Source of the DNA: Blastobasis lacticolella
Taxonomy: Eukaryota; Arthropoda; Insecta; Lepidoptera; Blastobasidae
DNA length: 64,000 nt
Direction: 5' to 3'
NCBI GenBank assembly: GCA_905147135.1
Contig: LR990043.1
Span: 18,911,584 to 18,975,583 of the forward strand
The notes below the pieces were generated by a model that was not told where the DNA came from, did no database searches, and worked only from the letters and a program-made list of their open reading frames with translations. The position numbers and the translations under genes were made by a program. Of the stretch, positions 49,151 to 60,607 are shown in pieces. The stretch's first letter is position 1. Every line of letters starts with the position of its first letter.

Positions 49151-50084
49151 TTAGTTTAGTTTGGTAAATATCTGAGCTACGTAGAATTCGTCGGCAACCC
49201 TCTATCAACAACAATTAAATCTTTCCACGTGCCGAAACACTATTGACGACTCAATTCTGGACCGTTACCTTTCCCATTTTCCTCTCATTATAGTATCTCA
49301 CGTTGACGTCCCATCCCAGGTACATCACAGGTATATTTATTCAATAAAGCGCACCTGTAATCCGCAGTAATGGCCGACGGGGATTATCCCAAATCCCTGC
49401 CAAAGTGACACTTTCCTCCGATCCACTTTATAAGGAAAACCGAAGTCCCTTTCGTGAAGAAATCGCTCGTTTCACTAACAAAGTTTGCTTGGATGTGTAT
49501 GGATACACAGACTTATTTGACCCGGTGGCCGAAACTGGAACTAAGTGTCGCCATTTTGAAATGTCGTGTCAATGCCAGCAACAGCGACGCTGTCACCGGA
49601 TTTGATTATTTTGGTACTGTAATAAAGTATTAACGATGCCGCCTCTAGTGATCGCGGCGCATGTTTTTGGCTTGTCTTTGCTTCAAAGAGAAAGAAGATT
49701 ATACGGGATTTTTGTTCTAATTAAAGTGCAGTACTACCATCCTAAGGCGTTAAGATGGGTGAATAAATGTGCTGCTACTTTAGGAAAAACATCAGTTGTC
49801 GGTAATTTCACAACCATAATAAAAAAGCTTCTCAAATCAATGTATGGAAATAGCAATAAACTATTTTTAAATCGAAAAGTATAAAGAAATCTAATATTGT
49901 TATTTGGGGTTCATCATGTAGATTTCACTGGATGCAATAATTAAAAAATATATATCACATCGTTAGTAACTTGGCCGTTCAATACCGTACAAGTCGCCAT
50001 CGCGTTGTGTTGTTATGACTGCATTATAACAGCAAATAGAGTTGTTTTTACATTACTAAATTACATTTTAGATTAAAAGGTAAC
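49151..50084. other. Non-coding DNA, nothing recognised
   Basis: Open stretches at 49405-49605 and 49636-49884 on plus have no recognised domain and no splice-compatible continuation that I could find. Confidence 0.3.
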
Positions 50085-50117
50085 CTTGCCCTTGTCCTTG
50101 CCCTTGCCCTTGCCCAG
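50085..50117. repeat. CCTTGC hexamer tandem repeat
   Basis: Five or so units of CCTTGC/CCTTGT in a row. Confidence 0.85.
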
Positions 50118-50779
50118 GGTACAGCCATAACATTCTAAATATAGAAGAATGTAGAAATTACTTATTTGAAGACATTTTCATCCTTAATATCAGCAGTTTT
50201 ATCCCCAGCTATAATAGAACCACGATATCATATCTAAGTCCTGGGAACGTCATTAATTGATTTAGTTATTCCTTTAGATAAGTGTGCGATTCCATGAATA
50301 GTTATAAACGCAGATGCTTGTTCGCAATGGCTAGATTTGTACCTACATGCATGACTTTACCTTGGCCAGCTACAATCTGTATTTGACTTTCATGCATTTC
50401 AAATCAAGACAATAGAGTTATTCGCTGGCGGACCATATAGGCTGACCCACACAACCACTGGGCCGACTACCCGCATTTCATTCCAGGCTTTCATTTGCAC
50501 GTCTTTAAATATTTGTAGGTATATCTCAGACAACAATACAGAGTTCAGAGCAATACAGATATTGGAAGTTCTTAGTATTTGTTTGGATGAGTTACAGAGC
50601 CAGGGTTGGTGCGGTTAAAATTGGTAAATGTAAAATACAACCTCTCGCAATTCTCTAAATGATAGTGAAACCGCATCAAAAGAGGTGTATATACAGACAG
50701 ACATTATGCAGAAAGTCACTTTATTTTGCACTACGTAAGGATCAAATTAAGGACTATGCAAGCAAGTGCCAACCTCTTC

Positions 50780-51010
50780 CAGGTTGGTCAGATGGTCCAC
50801 TGTGTCAAAATGTCCACAACACGAACTTGCCACTGTATTAAAACATCCACTTAAAAATGTTCAGTCTACCGATACGTACAATCTATTAAAATGTCCACTG
50901 TATCTAAATTACAACCTGTATTGTTCCCCCCGTCGTATTGTCCAATGCAGGTACCTACCGAACTGTCTGCCAAGCAAAATTTTTTGCCTATCGAAATGTC
51001 ACCCTCTTGG
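50780..51010. repeat. Degenerate about 20-bp quasi-periodic repeat
   Basis: Recurring AAAATGTCCAC, CACTGT[AG]T[CT]AAA and GTCTACCGA-like blocks (near 50793, 50838, 50890) spaced by roughly 20-base steps. The open frame through it (to 51068) is a product of the repeat and is not called a gene. Confidence 0.4.
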
Positions 51011-51123
51011 AAAGTCACCGGAGACAGTGATACCTAACTACCTGGTGTTGCTCAACACGGGATTTTAGACCTCAGCTGAAGTTTAGGAGCCCAGTAAAGA
51101 GTTGACCTTGGTCAACGCTGTCC

Positions 51124-51530
51124 CAATGAGCAGTTTTCCAATAGGTATCTAAAGCATTCCTAACCACTCCCTAGATGGCGCCCCGACAATTTTGGTAATT
51201 GATAATCGCTTGAAATAGGTTCTTAGCAAAGAGGATATAAACACTGGGTACGTTGTATTGGATAATATTGTATTTATCAATAGTTTTTAACCCTATAGAG
51301 GTTGTAATAAATTATTACCAACAAAACAAACATCAATTTGACTAAGTCAATTCGTTTCATGGACACTAGGATCAAGAATGGACGCAATACAAATCACAGA
51401 TAATATAAAAGGTTTGTTTTAAAAACATTTCGTTGAACCTTTCAGTAAAAAATTACCAAAATTGTAGGAGCGCCATCTATTGAAGCTTTTTGAAACCAAT
51501 TTATAATACCTACTGGAAAACTCCTCATTG
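51124..51530. mobile_element. MITE family M1, copy 2 (407 bp)
   Basis: Same ends as copy 1 (27.83 kb), and the same left about 190 bases and right about 85 bases (AAAATTGTAGGAGCGCCATC...). The central about 120 bases are unrelated to copy 1. Its right end abuts an M3-like foldback directly. Confidence 0.8.
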
Positions 51531-51625
51531 GCAACGACAGTGGTCGTACAACGGACGCTTTTGAGGTCTCCTGTTGGTCTTGCGACGTCCGTCGTACGAC
51601 CATGTTCGCACGATCGCTGTCAATT
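51530..51625. mobile_element. MITE family M3-like copy
   Basis: GGCAACGACAGTGGTCGTAC on the left, GCGACGTCCGTCGTACGACC on the right and TTTTGAGGTCTCCTGTTGGT in the middle, parallel to 15.57-15.67 kb. It adjoins the M1 copy. Confidence 0.55.
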
Positions 51626-52844
51626 AAGTTAGCATCTTAGACCTGGACCTAATCTGACCAGGGTTGACCTTGGACCAGAAATCGGGCAGAAGCGATTTCA
51701 ATTATTGTTATTTCAAATTGCGATCTCCAATCCGAGTTTATGATAAAATCATCTACTAGTGTCTTTACACTAGAGCCTTCTTAATTAATCGCGAACTCTC
51801 AGTCTACAGGTTTCAAATAATCGAATAATTTGTAAATGTGTCACCCAATATCCAATGTCATTCGCCAGGGGCTGGGTACTCATGACTCTCAACAGAGAGT
51901 CACAACCAACAGGTTGATGTCCAAGCGAAGGTTAGATTTTTTTATTACCCAGCTAAAATAGGACCACGATAAGTCCGTATTGACTGACAGTAGTACAGAT
52001 TATAAAGTGTGGCAATAATCTGGGGATAATCTGTCCTTGTCCGTCCTTGTCAGTCCTTCTTGTAAACATTTAGTTATTTGGTAACGATTAGCTTGGACTT
52101 TTGTATAATTTATTAATCATGCTGAAAATTATCTTCCGCACTTCCTTATTCATAGTTTTTCCCATTATTTAATAATATTTTTCTTAACTTATGAGAATAA
52201 ACAGTCCTACAGAAATCAAATTGTTTGTTATGGATTTTATGAATGACGTTCTATGACGGATAAAAAGCTTGGCATAAGTTGCCTTACAGATATTTTTATT
52301 TTATTTTATTTAATATGCGATTCGGAGTTAGCGTTTTCTTATTCTATGTTCTTCTCAAAGACAACATTCGAGAGCACAATTGTGAAATGTGACTGATCGT
52401 GGCCAGGTTGCCAATTTCTATTGAAATATTGTTGTCATCTGACAGAACATACAACATTTCATCGGTGCAATCAAGGATGTTTCTTAGAGAATCGCACCCC
52501 AGATTACTTAGTGTTACTTGTGTGACAAAGACTATTCTGACAAAACCTCAAATTACAATTAATATTGAGCCGTTAGGTCTGGAGCTCGTGCAAAAATCAG
52601 TATGTCTACTTTTACATTCCCATATACATTCATAGAATCGAAAAAACATTAAATAACCCTTCTTCTGACGCAGTCGGGATCAGATTCCTGATAGCTGATT
52701 TGGGAGAGTGCGGCCATTCTTAGACGACAGAGTTTCGTTACGTATACGTGAGATGTCGCTGCTAGTATTTTACATCGCGCTATAGCCCTTGCTTGACTTT
52801 ATAATAACCACCGTTATAGTAAAGCGAACTATCGAGCGACCTGA
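51626..52844. other. Non-coding DNA, nothing recognised
   Basis: A weak family F echo (GGGCAGAAGCG...GCGATCTCCAATCCG) near 51680-51740 and a GTCCTTGTCCGTCCTTGTC run near 52034. No gene is supported. Confidence 0.3.
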
Positions 52845-53235
52845 ACCTCCTCCTGGAGGCTGACTCGACAGAGCCCCTCCCTGCCGTTTCAGCGGCCCCC
52901 GTAGGTCCCCAATCCCAACCCACAGCAGCGGGACCCCCTTCTGGGGTCTCGCTATAATTTCTCCAGTGTATGCTCCGTAAGGAGTGACGTTGACCGTACC
53001 CCGTCCCTACGGGGTGTCGCATCCGATGAAACCTAAAAAGCCCTTCCGGCTACAGGTGCTCCCCCAGGGGGTGTTTAGCACGTATGCGCCTAGGCCCCTT
53101 TTTTGGCGAGTCGTGCATAACCAGTTCGGCCAGCCGGCTGGTACTCATGAGAGTTCACCTCTTCCCTCCCAACCGCTATACCGGAGGGTGCCCATTTCCT
53201 TTGCGTTGGGCGCAAAAAATTAATTAAAAAAATGG
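52845..53235 (+). mobile_element. GC-rich dispersed repeat, A-rich 3' end
   Basis: CTGGAGGCTGACTCGACAG, GCCCTTCCGGCTACAGG, CCGGAGGGTGCCCATTTCC, then TTGCGTTGGGCGCAAAAAAT. The copy at 61.76-61.96 kb shares CCTTCCCGGCTTCAGGT, CCGGAGGGTTCCC and GTTGCGGAGTGCGCAAAAAA. Open frames here are compositional only. Probably a retroelement 3' end. Confidence 0.55.
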
Positions 53236-53710
53236 TGTTTTTCCGGTGTATAACAATAATATTAAATTTTTGGACTTGTATTACACACTGTAATACAAGA
53301 TTACTACACTACAACTCATACACAATCGTCTGATTAAAAATTAAGAGTTCTTTAATTATTGATTAAAGAAGTCTTAATCTGAAAATCAGCATCGCAGCCT
53401 CGGCTTTGGCAATATGCTGAGCTGGAACCGTTTCGGCAATTTATTACTTAGTGTACCTGTTTACTGGGGCCTAATTTTCGCGCTGTGACATCATGAATTC
53501 GACATTTTACCACATGTCTCCGTTAAATAATATTATTTTAACTATCTTCGATAATCGTATATTATCAAAGATCAATTTCAGTGACGTTTTAATACAGGTT
53601 TTTGGCTAGAGAACATATCGAATTTGAGATGTGACAGCGCGAGAATCGTAAGTCAACAATGTAAATGTCGAATAAATGATTATTTTATTCTATTCTATTT
53701 AAATATTAAA
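53236..53710. other. Non-coding DNA, nothing recognised
   Basis: AT-rich sequence with short direct repeats (AATATTAAATTT, TAATACAAG). Confidence 0.3.
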
Positions 53711-53868
53711 ACATGGAGTTCTTCAAGAAAGGGGTTAAAAGGTTTTTACGGGGTCGGCAACGCGTGGGTGATGCCCCTGGTATTGCAAACGTCCATAGGC
53801 TGCGGTGACTGCTTACCATCTGTCAGGCCGCAAGCTTGTTTGCCACCTTAGTGGTATAAAAAAATATA
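53711..53868 (+). pseudogene. LINE family D 3' end
   Basis: ACATGGAGTTCTTCAAGAAA, then GGGGTCGGCAACGCGTGGGTG, CCCCTGGTATTGCAAACGTC and CGCAAGCTTGTTTGCCACC to an A-rich end. It matches 16.46-16.62 kb closely. Only the last codons of the ORF remain. Confidence 0.7.
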
Positions 53869-54244
53869 TTTCGTTGGTACGATTATAATATTTTTAATTT
53901 ATTGTGATTTAGTGACTTGATTTGATAGTAACCTGCCTGCGGTTTTGTCTGACTAGCAAGACAGATAATTAGCCGACGTCTGGTGACCATTGAACCGTAT
54001 CTATCGTGGCGCGTCAATATCTTGATTAGACTAGCAAATACATAGTGCAATGTAATTTTAATGGAAAGAATCACAATGGGACACTTCTTATTAACCCTAA
54101 AGTAATCCACACGTTTCAAATAAGTAGGTAATCTAATCATTTGTAATAGTGTCATCTAATATTTTACCAATAAAATTGGGTCTATGTCTATTTTTTTAGT
54201 TTAGGTAATTACAAACAAAACTAAAAAGACTTAGTTTTAGATAG

Positions 54245-54500
54245 GTTATGTGCCTTCTATTATTTCTGCAATGTCTCACTTTTACATTGAAGTCCCCCAT
54301 GAGAACTTATACCTTGGTGGTGTCACTATAGGCTTTGGTGATGTCTTCGTACTTGGTGATGGCCCCGCCTTCGTAATCCGAGCGTACCGAGGTCGGTGCG
54401 TATACTTGCACGATTTTGAGAGAATGCTAACATTAAGATAAGATATACTGGAGATATCTATAACGTTGTCATTGAGGATGAGGCACCCCAATCCACCTCA
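54245..54500 (-). pseudogene. LINE endonuclease-domain fragment
   Basis: Minus-strand reading gives GCLILNDNVIDISSISYLNV, then, after a frame change, LKIVQVYAPTSVRSDYEGG and finally MGDFNVKV. The Q-V-Y-A-P-T-S and [MI]-G-D-F-N-x-[KR]-[VI] motifs mark the APE-type endonuclease of non-LTR retrotransposons. At least two frame breaks and a stop show it is dead. Confidence 0.75.
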
Positions 54501-54800
54501 TGATGGAATGATTTCTTATTAGTAGAGTAGGTGGTATAATTCTAGGGTACCTGTGGTACCCCTCCTCATTGCTTGCATATTTTTATGCGTTGTGCGCATA
54601 TAAGTGCGGTATAAATACCTAATGTAGGTATGTTTAGCCCAGTGCTGATTTTGTGTAAGTGCCGTACCTACACTAAACCTTTAAAGTCAATTTGTGAAAT
54701 TTAACTGTGGTGTCTCGTAAATGGGTGACAGAAGTTATGATCTTATTGTTGTAAGTTGTAATATAAATAATAATAAATTTAGGTAAGGCCAGTGTTGGCT

Positions 54801-55080
54801 AATTAACTGGTTAAACGCTTTAATATTACTTATAGACGATCTGAGTGGTCTGCCACGTAGAGGTCTCGGGTTCGATTCCCGGCCGGTCAGAATATGAAAT
54901 GATGAATTTTAATTTTTCTTACGGGTCTGGGTGCTATTTTGTATTATAAGTATGTATTTAAAAATATATAAGTAGTTAAGCAGTTCTCAGGCATCCATAA
55001 TATGAACAAGCTTTGCTTACTTTGATGTAAGTTACGTTATGTAAATTGTCCAAGCATATTTATTTATTTAATAAATTATA
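54801..55080 (+). mobile_element. SINE family B copy
   Basis: GAGTGGTCTGCCACGTAGAG and B-box GGGTTCGATTCCCGGCCGG near 54869-54887, the GGGTCTGGGTGCTATTTTG block, ACAAGCTTTGCTTACTTTG and a TATTTATTTATTTAAT tail. The head is partly displaced. Confidence 0.75.
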
Positions 55081-55385
55081 TTTCTAAACGTATTCTAACA
55101 TAACGTAAGTAACTTTATCTGTTTCTTTCATTTCTTACCACGGAATTAGTGCAGTCTAGTCTGCAACTGCTTACTTTGGGGCTAGATAGCGCTGTGTGAG
55201 TTGTCCGAACATATGTATTTAGATAGATAGATAGATAGATAAATTCTTTATTGCTCACACAAGAATAATTACATTAAAAAGTATTTATTTAATATACTTA
55301 TTCTAAACGTATTCTAACAGATAACGTAAGTAACTCTTTTATTTGTTTCCTTCCCGTAATTAATCCAGTCTAGTCTGTAACTGTA
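55081..55385. repeat. Tandem duplication of SINE tail plus about 90 bp of flank
   Basis: CTAAACGTATTCTAACA..TAACGTAAGTAACT... to CAGTCTAGTCTGNAACTG occurs at about 55084-55168 and again at about 55302-55382. A partial SINE B 3' end (55165-55215) and a (GATA)n run (about 55216-55240) lie between. Confidence 0.65.
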
Positions 55386-56253
55386 CCTACACTTTTCCAC
55401 AAAGTCGTAGCTTCAAAAACGAGATAGGCTAGTACAAGGTATTGCGTGCCGCCAATACATTCTCCGGCCTACGCGAACAATTCGCCCCATCCCCATCCTT
55501 TCACTTGATAAGCTATCGTCGTGGAATTTCCCCAGCACTTGTTTGTTGTCTTTGTCCACTTCACTCCAGACCAACATGTAATGGAATGAAATGGGAAAGC
55601 TTGTGGACTAAAATATTTCGTTGGAACCGTTTAGCGGAACGCGTTTCGGTACATGGAAAAGTGATTATTATTAGTTTTTGATGGATTGAAGACTGAATTG
55701 GCTTAGTGGAAAATTCTACCTGAATTCATCGAATTGGGTTCCCGGTAGATATCATTCTTGGCTAAAGATAAGGCATATTTTCCTATGGCGAAATGTTTAT
55801 TATTAGTTTAGATGGTGATAGGTTATCAAAATGAAGATGACCTGATAGTCACATACTCACTATAGCAGACTAGAGATGTGTAACTAAGAATGTATTTACG
55901 TAGAGTCGACGGCATATCGACCGACCAAAACCAGTAAAGGATGACCTAGCGTCTCTACTGACGCGCATAGCAATGTTAGTTCCTTATATTGGATTTGGGT
56001 AGATAGTGGATAGTCCAAACTGTCTTCTGTACTAGACAGCGTGTTAGAAAATTTAATTCCACTAGTAATTAAAAGGATTAAAGCTGATGGTTATTACTTT
56101 TACTTGTCTTTTTGAAGGAAATCTTCCGCTGATAGCCGTATATCACTGAAGGAATTTACAAAAGAAACCTGTACCTAATGTAAAAATTAAGTAGAACTTA
56201 CCTATTTTATATAATGGTTTTTATTGCAATTACCAAGTAATAGCTTATCTTAT
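55386..56253. other. Non-coding DNA, nothing recognised
   Basis: An open stretch at 55442-55681 has no recognised domain. Confidence 0.3.
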
Positions 56254-56588
56254 TCATCATCATCTTGGTGTTAATGTCCCACGTATGTTCTCGCCACACG
56301 AGGGCCCAGAGTCCGCCTTGACCATGATCCAGGATTTGGCAAGGGGAACCTGACCAGATTTGATCATAGTAGATTGGATCATAGTTACACATTCAGTTAC
56401 CTGAAGATGCAGGTTTCATCCGATGTTGTAAGTCCCTCACCGTAAGAGCATAGATTAGAATTCAGCTAATGTACATAACTCAGACAATAGTCATTGGTAT
56501 GTACCATGCCATGTGGCCGCAGCGGGATTCGAACCCGGTACCTCTCGCTTACGAGTCGGATACCTTAACCGCTAGGCCACCAACGCTC
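56254..56588 (-). mobile_element. SINE family A, near full length
   Basis: TCATCATCATCTTGGTG tail complement, body, and a complete tRNA-like head (GGATTCGAACCCGGTACC, CTAGGCCACCAACGCTC) ending 56588. A central segment is missing, and a short GATTGGATCATAG-type duplication is present near 56358-56385. Confidence 0.8.
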
Positions 56589-57002
56589 CTTTTATAAATC
56601 GCTTCTCTTATTAACAGAAAATCATCCAGCAAAGTACTGTTCAGCGAACCTCGGGTACGTACTTAACGGCCGTAGCAAAACTTTCCCACCTATTCGAAAT
56701 TTTAATACTTTTTAACAACTTCACGTAACTTAGTTCAGTCTTATACGACGTCGTATGAAAATTCTGTCGCTTAGAATTTCTTAAAGGCGGGGTGTTTCCA
56801 AGAATTTCAGCTATGGCGTCATACTCGTTTAGATGTAAAGTAAATTGCGACGTTGTAGGTTGACGGACCGAGAGCGGTGACGTCATCAGTAGATACTGCA
56901 GCGTAAGGCTCTCATAGGCTGTAGATTTTAATGCAGCGGTCGTCATAAGGAGGGCTTTTAGATAATCGCATGTCGATTATGTGTAAGTACAAAACTATAA
57001 AT
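56589..57002. other. Unassigned stretch with minus-strand open frame
   Basis: A 101-codon minus frame (56641-56946) has no recognised domain. A CRE octamer lies at 56878-56885. Its nearness to a LINE fragment suggests retroelement sequence, but I cannot show it. Confidence 0.25.
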
Positions 57003-57370
57003 CGAAACAATACGTTTGGGGGCACGCCGGTGGCGTGTTACAAAAGGTTGGGTTTTGATATCAGGAACGCCAGAGAATTTCGCGGTCCCGCAGCAATCAA
57101 GCTAGTTTATACTGCCTTGGTTAGATCAAAGCTGGAATCGGCATCGATAATGTGGAACCCTTACCAATGTACTAAGCCTTGCGCCTTAATTCTGGAGAAG
57201 ATTCAAAAGGCATTCCTTTGTTTTCTCTACAAAAAATATATGGGTACCCTTTTTTGTACCCGACTAAATTTCTGAAGAGGTTACTGGTCTTTAATTTTCT
57301 AGAGATAACGCGTAATTACTACCTTTTTTTAATGGTTTGTTATATTTTACGTGGTGACTGAGACTGTCTT
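57003..57370 (+). pseudogene. LINE reverse-transcriptase fragment (Jockey/R1-like group)
   Basis: Reads CYKRLGFDIRNAREFRGPAA then KLVYTALVRSKLESASIMWN and LILEKIQKAFLCFLYKK. After a one-base loss in the A6 run at 57231-57236 it continues in another frame: IYGYPFLYPTKFLKRLLVF and a TAG/TGA region. L-V-x-x-x-L-V-R-S-K-L-E-x-[AG]-S-x-x-W-N-P-Y is the standard sequence just after the RT domain of this LINE group. Pseudogene. Confidence 0.8.
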
Positions 57371-57668
57371 GACCTAGTATCTTGAGCGGTACGGCTATTT
57401 GCACTTCCAGTTCCCAAGATACAACTCAGACCACGCCAATCCAGTCCACTCGCCACTTCCGCAGTCCGATCCGTTTCGCACGCCAATTCACCTATTGTTC
57501 GAGCCTTGGGTATGCTCAACGTGCTCCTGGCATCGGCACCCGTTATGATTTATTTTCTTGGCGATGTATGGATGTGTGCATGAGATGCCTGATGTACTGC
57601 GACAGGATTATTGAATAAGAATATTTTATAGTAGAAACTGATATATCTATCTATAGTTTTCAGTGAAT

Positions 57669-57952
57669 GAGCGTCGGTGGCCGAGCGGTAAGAGTATGCA
57701 ACTCGTAAGCCAGAGGTCCCGGGTTCGAATCCCGCTTCGGCCATGTACCAATGACTGTTTTCTGAGTTATGTACATTAGTTGAATACTAACCGATGCTCT
57801 TACGGTGAGACCTGCACATTCAGGCGATTGGATGTGTAACCATGATCCAATCTGGTCAGGTTCCCCTGGTAGCAGGGTCATGGAGGTCAGATGGCAGTCG
57901 CTCCACTGTAATTACCTGACCTGCCAATTTATAAATTAACGCCAAGATGATG
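57669..57952 (+). mobile_element. SINE family A, reference copy (sense)
   Basis: The tRNA-like head runs from 57669: A-box TGGCCGAGCGG (57678-57688), an anticodon-loop position reading ACTCGTAAGC, and B-box GGGTTCGAATCCC (57721-57733), closing with CGGCCA. The loop would read CGT (Thr type), so a tRNA-Thr ancestor is possible but unproven. The body follows (TGTACCAATGACTG..., GTAACCATGATCCAATCTGG, GGTCAGATGGCAGTCGCTCC), with a small deletion before GCCAAGATGATG. It should not be annotated as a tRNA gene. Confidence 0.85.
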
Positions 57953-58590
57953 TTTTTTTTAGTTAAAAAAAAATTACACTTGGTGTCTGCTCTATAACTG
58001 TGCTATAACAAAATACTAATAATATAAAAATAGGTAGCTACAAGTAATAACTCCGATCAATAACAACTTTGCTCATTTACTATAGGTATTCGACAACAGA
58101 GAGAGAGAGTGAGAGAGAGTACAAATCATAACTATCTATCACTCACAATCGGCTAAAAGAAGCTAGAATATTCTGGTAAAATATCAAATCTCGAAATAAT
58201 TACTGCCAAACGTATAAAATGGTACACCTGTTTCAGTACGTTAATTAAAATCTACAAGGCTGCTGTTAGCTACAGGATGTGCACGCGGCGTTCACGTACC
58301 TACTCATTAAATACAGTAGATTCCATTTTCATTAAACTCAAGGCGTGGATGTCTATCTCGCACGTATGCCTTTAATTAGTTTGTATTCTATAACATGGCC
58401 ACTGAATTACTGAAAAAAAGAAGAGGACCATGCACGTGCATGAAAAAGTGCAAAAAAGTGCATTAATTCCATCAAAAACTTTTCATATTTTTAAATTGAT
58501 TACGATGACCTGTAACGTTTTCACGGTTCAAAATGTTAAGATCTCACAAAGAGACAAGCTCCTTTTTATACTACTAAGGTGGCAAACAAA
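57953..58590. other. Non-coding DNA with a GA microsatellite
   Basis: GAGAGAGAGAGTGAGAGAGAG near 58099-58120. Nothing else is recognised. Confidence 0.35.
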
Positions 58591-58850
58591 GAATATGTAT
58601 AATAAGTATATATTTAAAAGTATATAAGTACTTTATCAGTTATCTAGCACCCATAACTCAAGCGTTGCTTACTTTGGGGCTAGATGGCGCTGTGTGAATT
58701 TGTCCACGATTATTTATTATTATTATTGTTTATAAACAAGCTTACGGCCTGCCTGATGGTAAGCAGTCGCCGCAGCCTATGGACGTTTGCAGATCTCTTG
58801 GGAAGGCCTATGCTCAGCAATGGGCGTCTTTTGGCTGATATGATGATGTG
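58591..58850 (+). mobile_element. SINE family B tail, then joined LINE fragments
   Basis: 58591-58730 is a SINE B 3' end (AAGCGTTGCTTACTTTGGGG, CTAGATGGCGCTGTGTG, TTATTATTATTG). Next comes a minus-orientation family D end (AAACAAGCTTACGGCCTGCC, 58735-58775), fused to a plus-orientation LINE ORF end reading GKAYAQQWASFG and stop (about 58790-58850). Confidence 0.6.
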
Positions 58851-59737
58851 TAATCTGAAATTGTGGATCTTATCACCTTCCAGTATCTATAACTAGAAGT
58901 CAATAGTTTTTTATTGTTTTTTTACTAAACGCTTAGTGGTTAATTTGTGTGAGACTTAGTCCCGAATTCTAAACAGGCCCAAAAACGATGAGTTATACCT
59001 GGTTGAAAAAGTATTTGAATGTTGAGTAATAGTCACTCCAATTAATCGTAGTTTCGGAGGTATACCTGTTTATAATCCGAAGCGACCTGCAACCAGAGCT
59101 TACGAGACTCAATAGCTATGAGTGATACATCGTTGAATAGGTCTTTGTATGTAGAGTAATAGTTATTATGACGCCTTATTCCAATTCAAGTTCAGCAACA
59201 TATCATTAAATTCAAATCAACGAGGTATAACTAATCGTTATTGGTCCTGGTTAGAAATATGGGACCAAAACGCCCATCATTATTACCGCCGCAGAACGTT
59301 CAATACTGGACACAGGCCTCCATCCGGGCCTTTTGTACCTTTCCACCTTTCACGATTTAACCAAAAAATACCTTTTCAAACGCTAGGAGGAATATCATCT
59401 TACTCGTACAACATTCCCATTTCCACGAGTTCGTAAAAAATACAGCACCCAAAAAAGGTTACAAAAATATAATCATTCTGTATAATGAAATGGACTTTAG
59501 GGTGAACCCAATTCGGTCTGTGCATCGCTGTGTAGCCAGGACTGGGCAAATTGAAATGTTGATTTTAATAAATGAAACCTCTCTGTAACTTTAGGACTCA
59601 ACCATACAGGCGCGACATGACGCGCGATAATAACGCGTGCGTTTTTGAGATAATGTATTCCGGGACCTTTCCATAGCTGCGTTTTTAGCATCCTTTTAGC
59701 AACTACATCATACGCCATTTACAATCAAAATTAAAAC
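58851..59737. other. Non-coding DNA, nothing recognised
   Basis: Two similar stretches, GAGTTATACCTGGTTGAA...ATGTTGAGTAATAGTCACT (about 58990-59036) and GAGTGATACATCGTTGAA...ATGTAGAGTAATAGTTATT (about 59119-59167), show an old 130-bp-spaced duplication. Confidence 0.35.
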
Positions 59738-60026
59738 ACCATCTTGGCGTTGATGTCCCGGCCCGGAGTCCACCATGACCGTGATCCACGATTTGGTAAA
59801 TCAGGTTACTGCAGTGGAGCGACTGCCATCTGACCTCCGTGACCCTGCTACCAGGAAAACTAGATTGGATCTTGGTTACACATTCAGTCGAATAAATGTG
59901 CAGGTTTCATCATAATTTTTTCCCTCACAGTATGAGCTTCGGTAAGCATTCAAAAAGAGTAATTGGTACATGGCCGCAGCGGGATTAGAACCCGGTACCT
60001 CTCGCTTACGAGTCGCATACCTTAAG
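59738..60026 (-). mobile_element. SINE family A copy
   Basis: CACCATCTTGGCGTTGATG, GATCCACGATTTGGTAAAT, CATTCAGTCGAATAAATGTG and the head CTCTCGCTTACGAGTCGC. The last bases of the head are missing. Confidence 0.8.
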
Positions 60027-60607
60027 AGTAAATTTTGTATTAGGATTGTATTATAACAGAGATATCGCAATAACGCGATATTATAGCGCGTTATTATCAC
60101 ACTTGTATGGGGGAGCCTTTATACATGCAAATGTTCACAAAGTAACGCTGCTATTCAATTAAGGACAGACGAAAGGATCGCAAAATTCACGTTTTATTTA
60201 CGCTGAGCTAATTTTAATTTAATGAAACACAGAGAAAGTTAAACGGCGAACGTCTCAAGAGCGCTAAATGTTACAGTGTGTTCGGTCTAGGCTGGCGATT
60301 TCAGTAGGAACTTGTGTAATAATTTAACCGATCGATGTTGGAAAATCAGTCTAGGTACACATATACTTACTCAAGTATTACGTTCTTAGCTATAAAATTC
60401 GCGTTTTGTATGGCGAAAAAGATGGAGTATGGAGATTTCGTACAAGCAATTTTTTTAATGTCTTGGAAATGGCCAATCTGATTACAATAAAACTTTGTAG
60501 CTATAACCAGATAACATTACCATTTCAATTTGATAGCAACCCTTTTCATAAAATTAAGTACATCTGGTTAAAGAGGCGAAACTGACGACTAATGAAAAGT
60601 GGTATTT
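60027..60607. other. Non-coding DNA, nothing recognised
   Basis: Short palindromic ATAACGCG..CGCGTTAT-type matches near 60069-60097. No gene or repeat family is recognised. Confidence 0.3.

Noticed and set aside
50659..51068. Overlapping 60- and 100-codon frames
   Set aside because: They run through the degenerate 20-bp repeat and carry no domain.
57669..57745. tRNA gene with A and B boxes
   Set aside because: The tRNA-like sequence is the head of SINE family A. The same head with the same body occurs at 2.5, 14.2, 17.9, 29.7, 56.6 and 60.0 kb, and the cloverleaf arms are imperfect.
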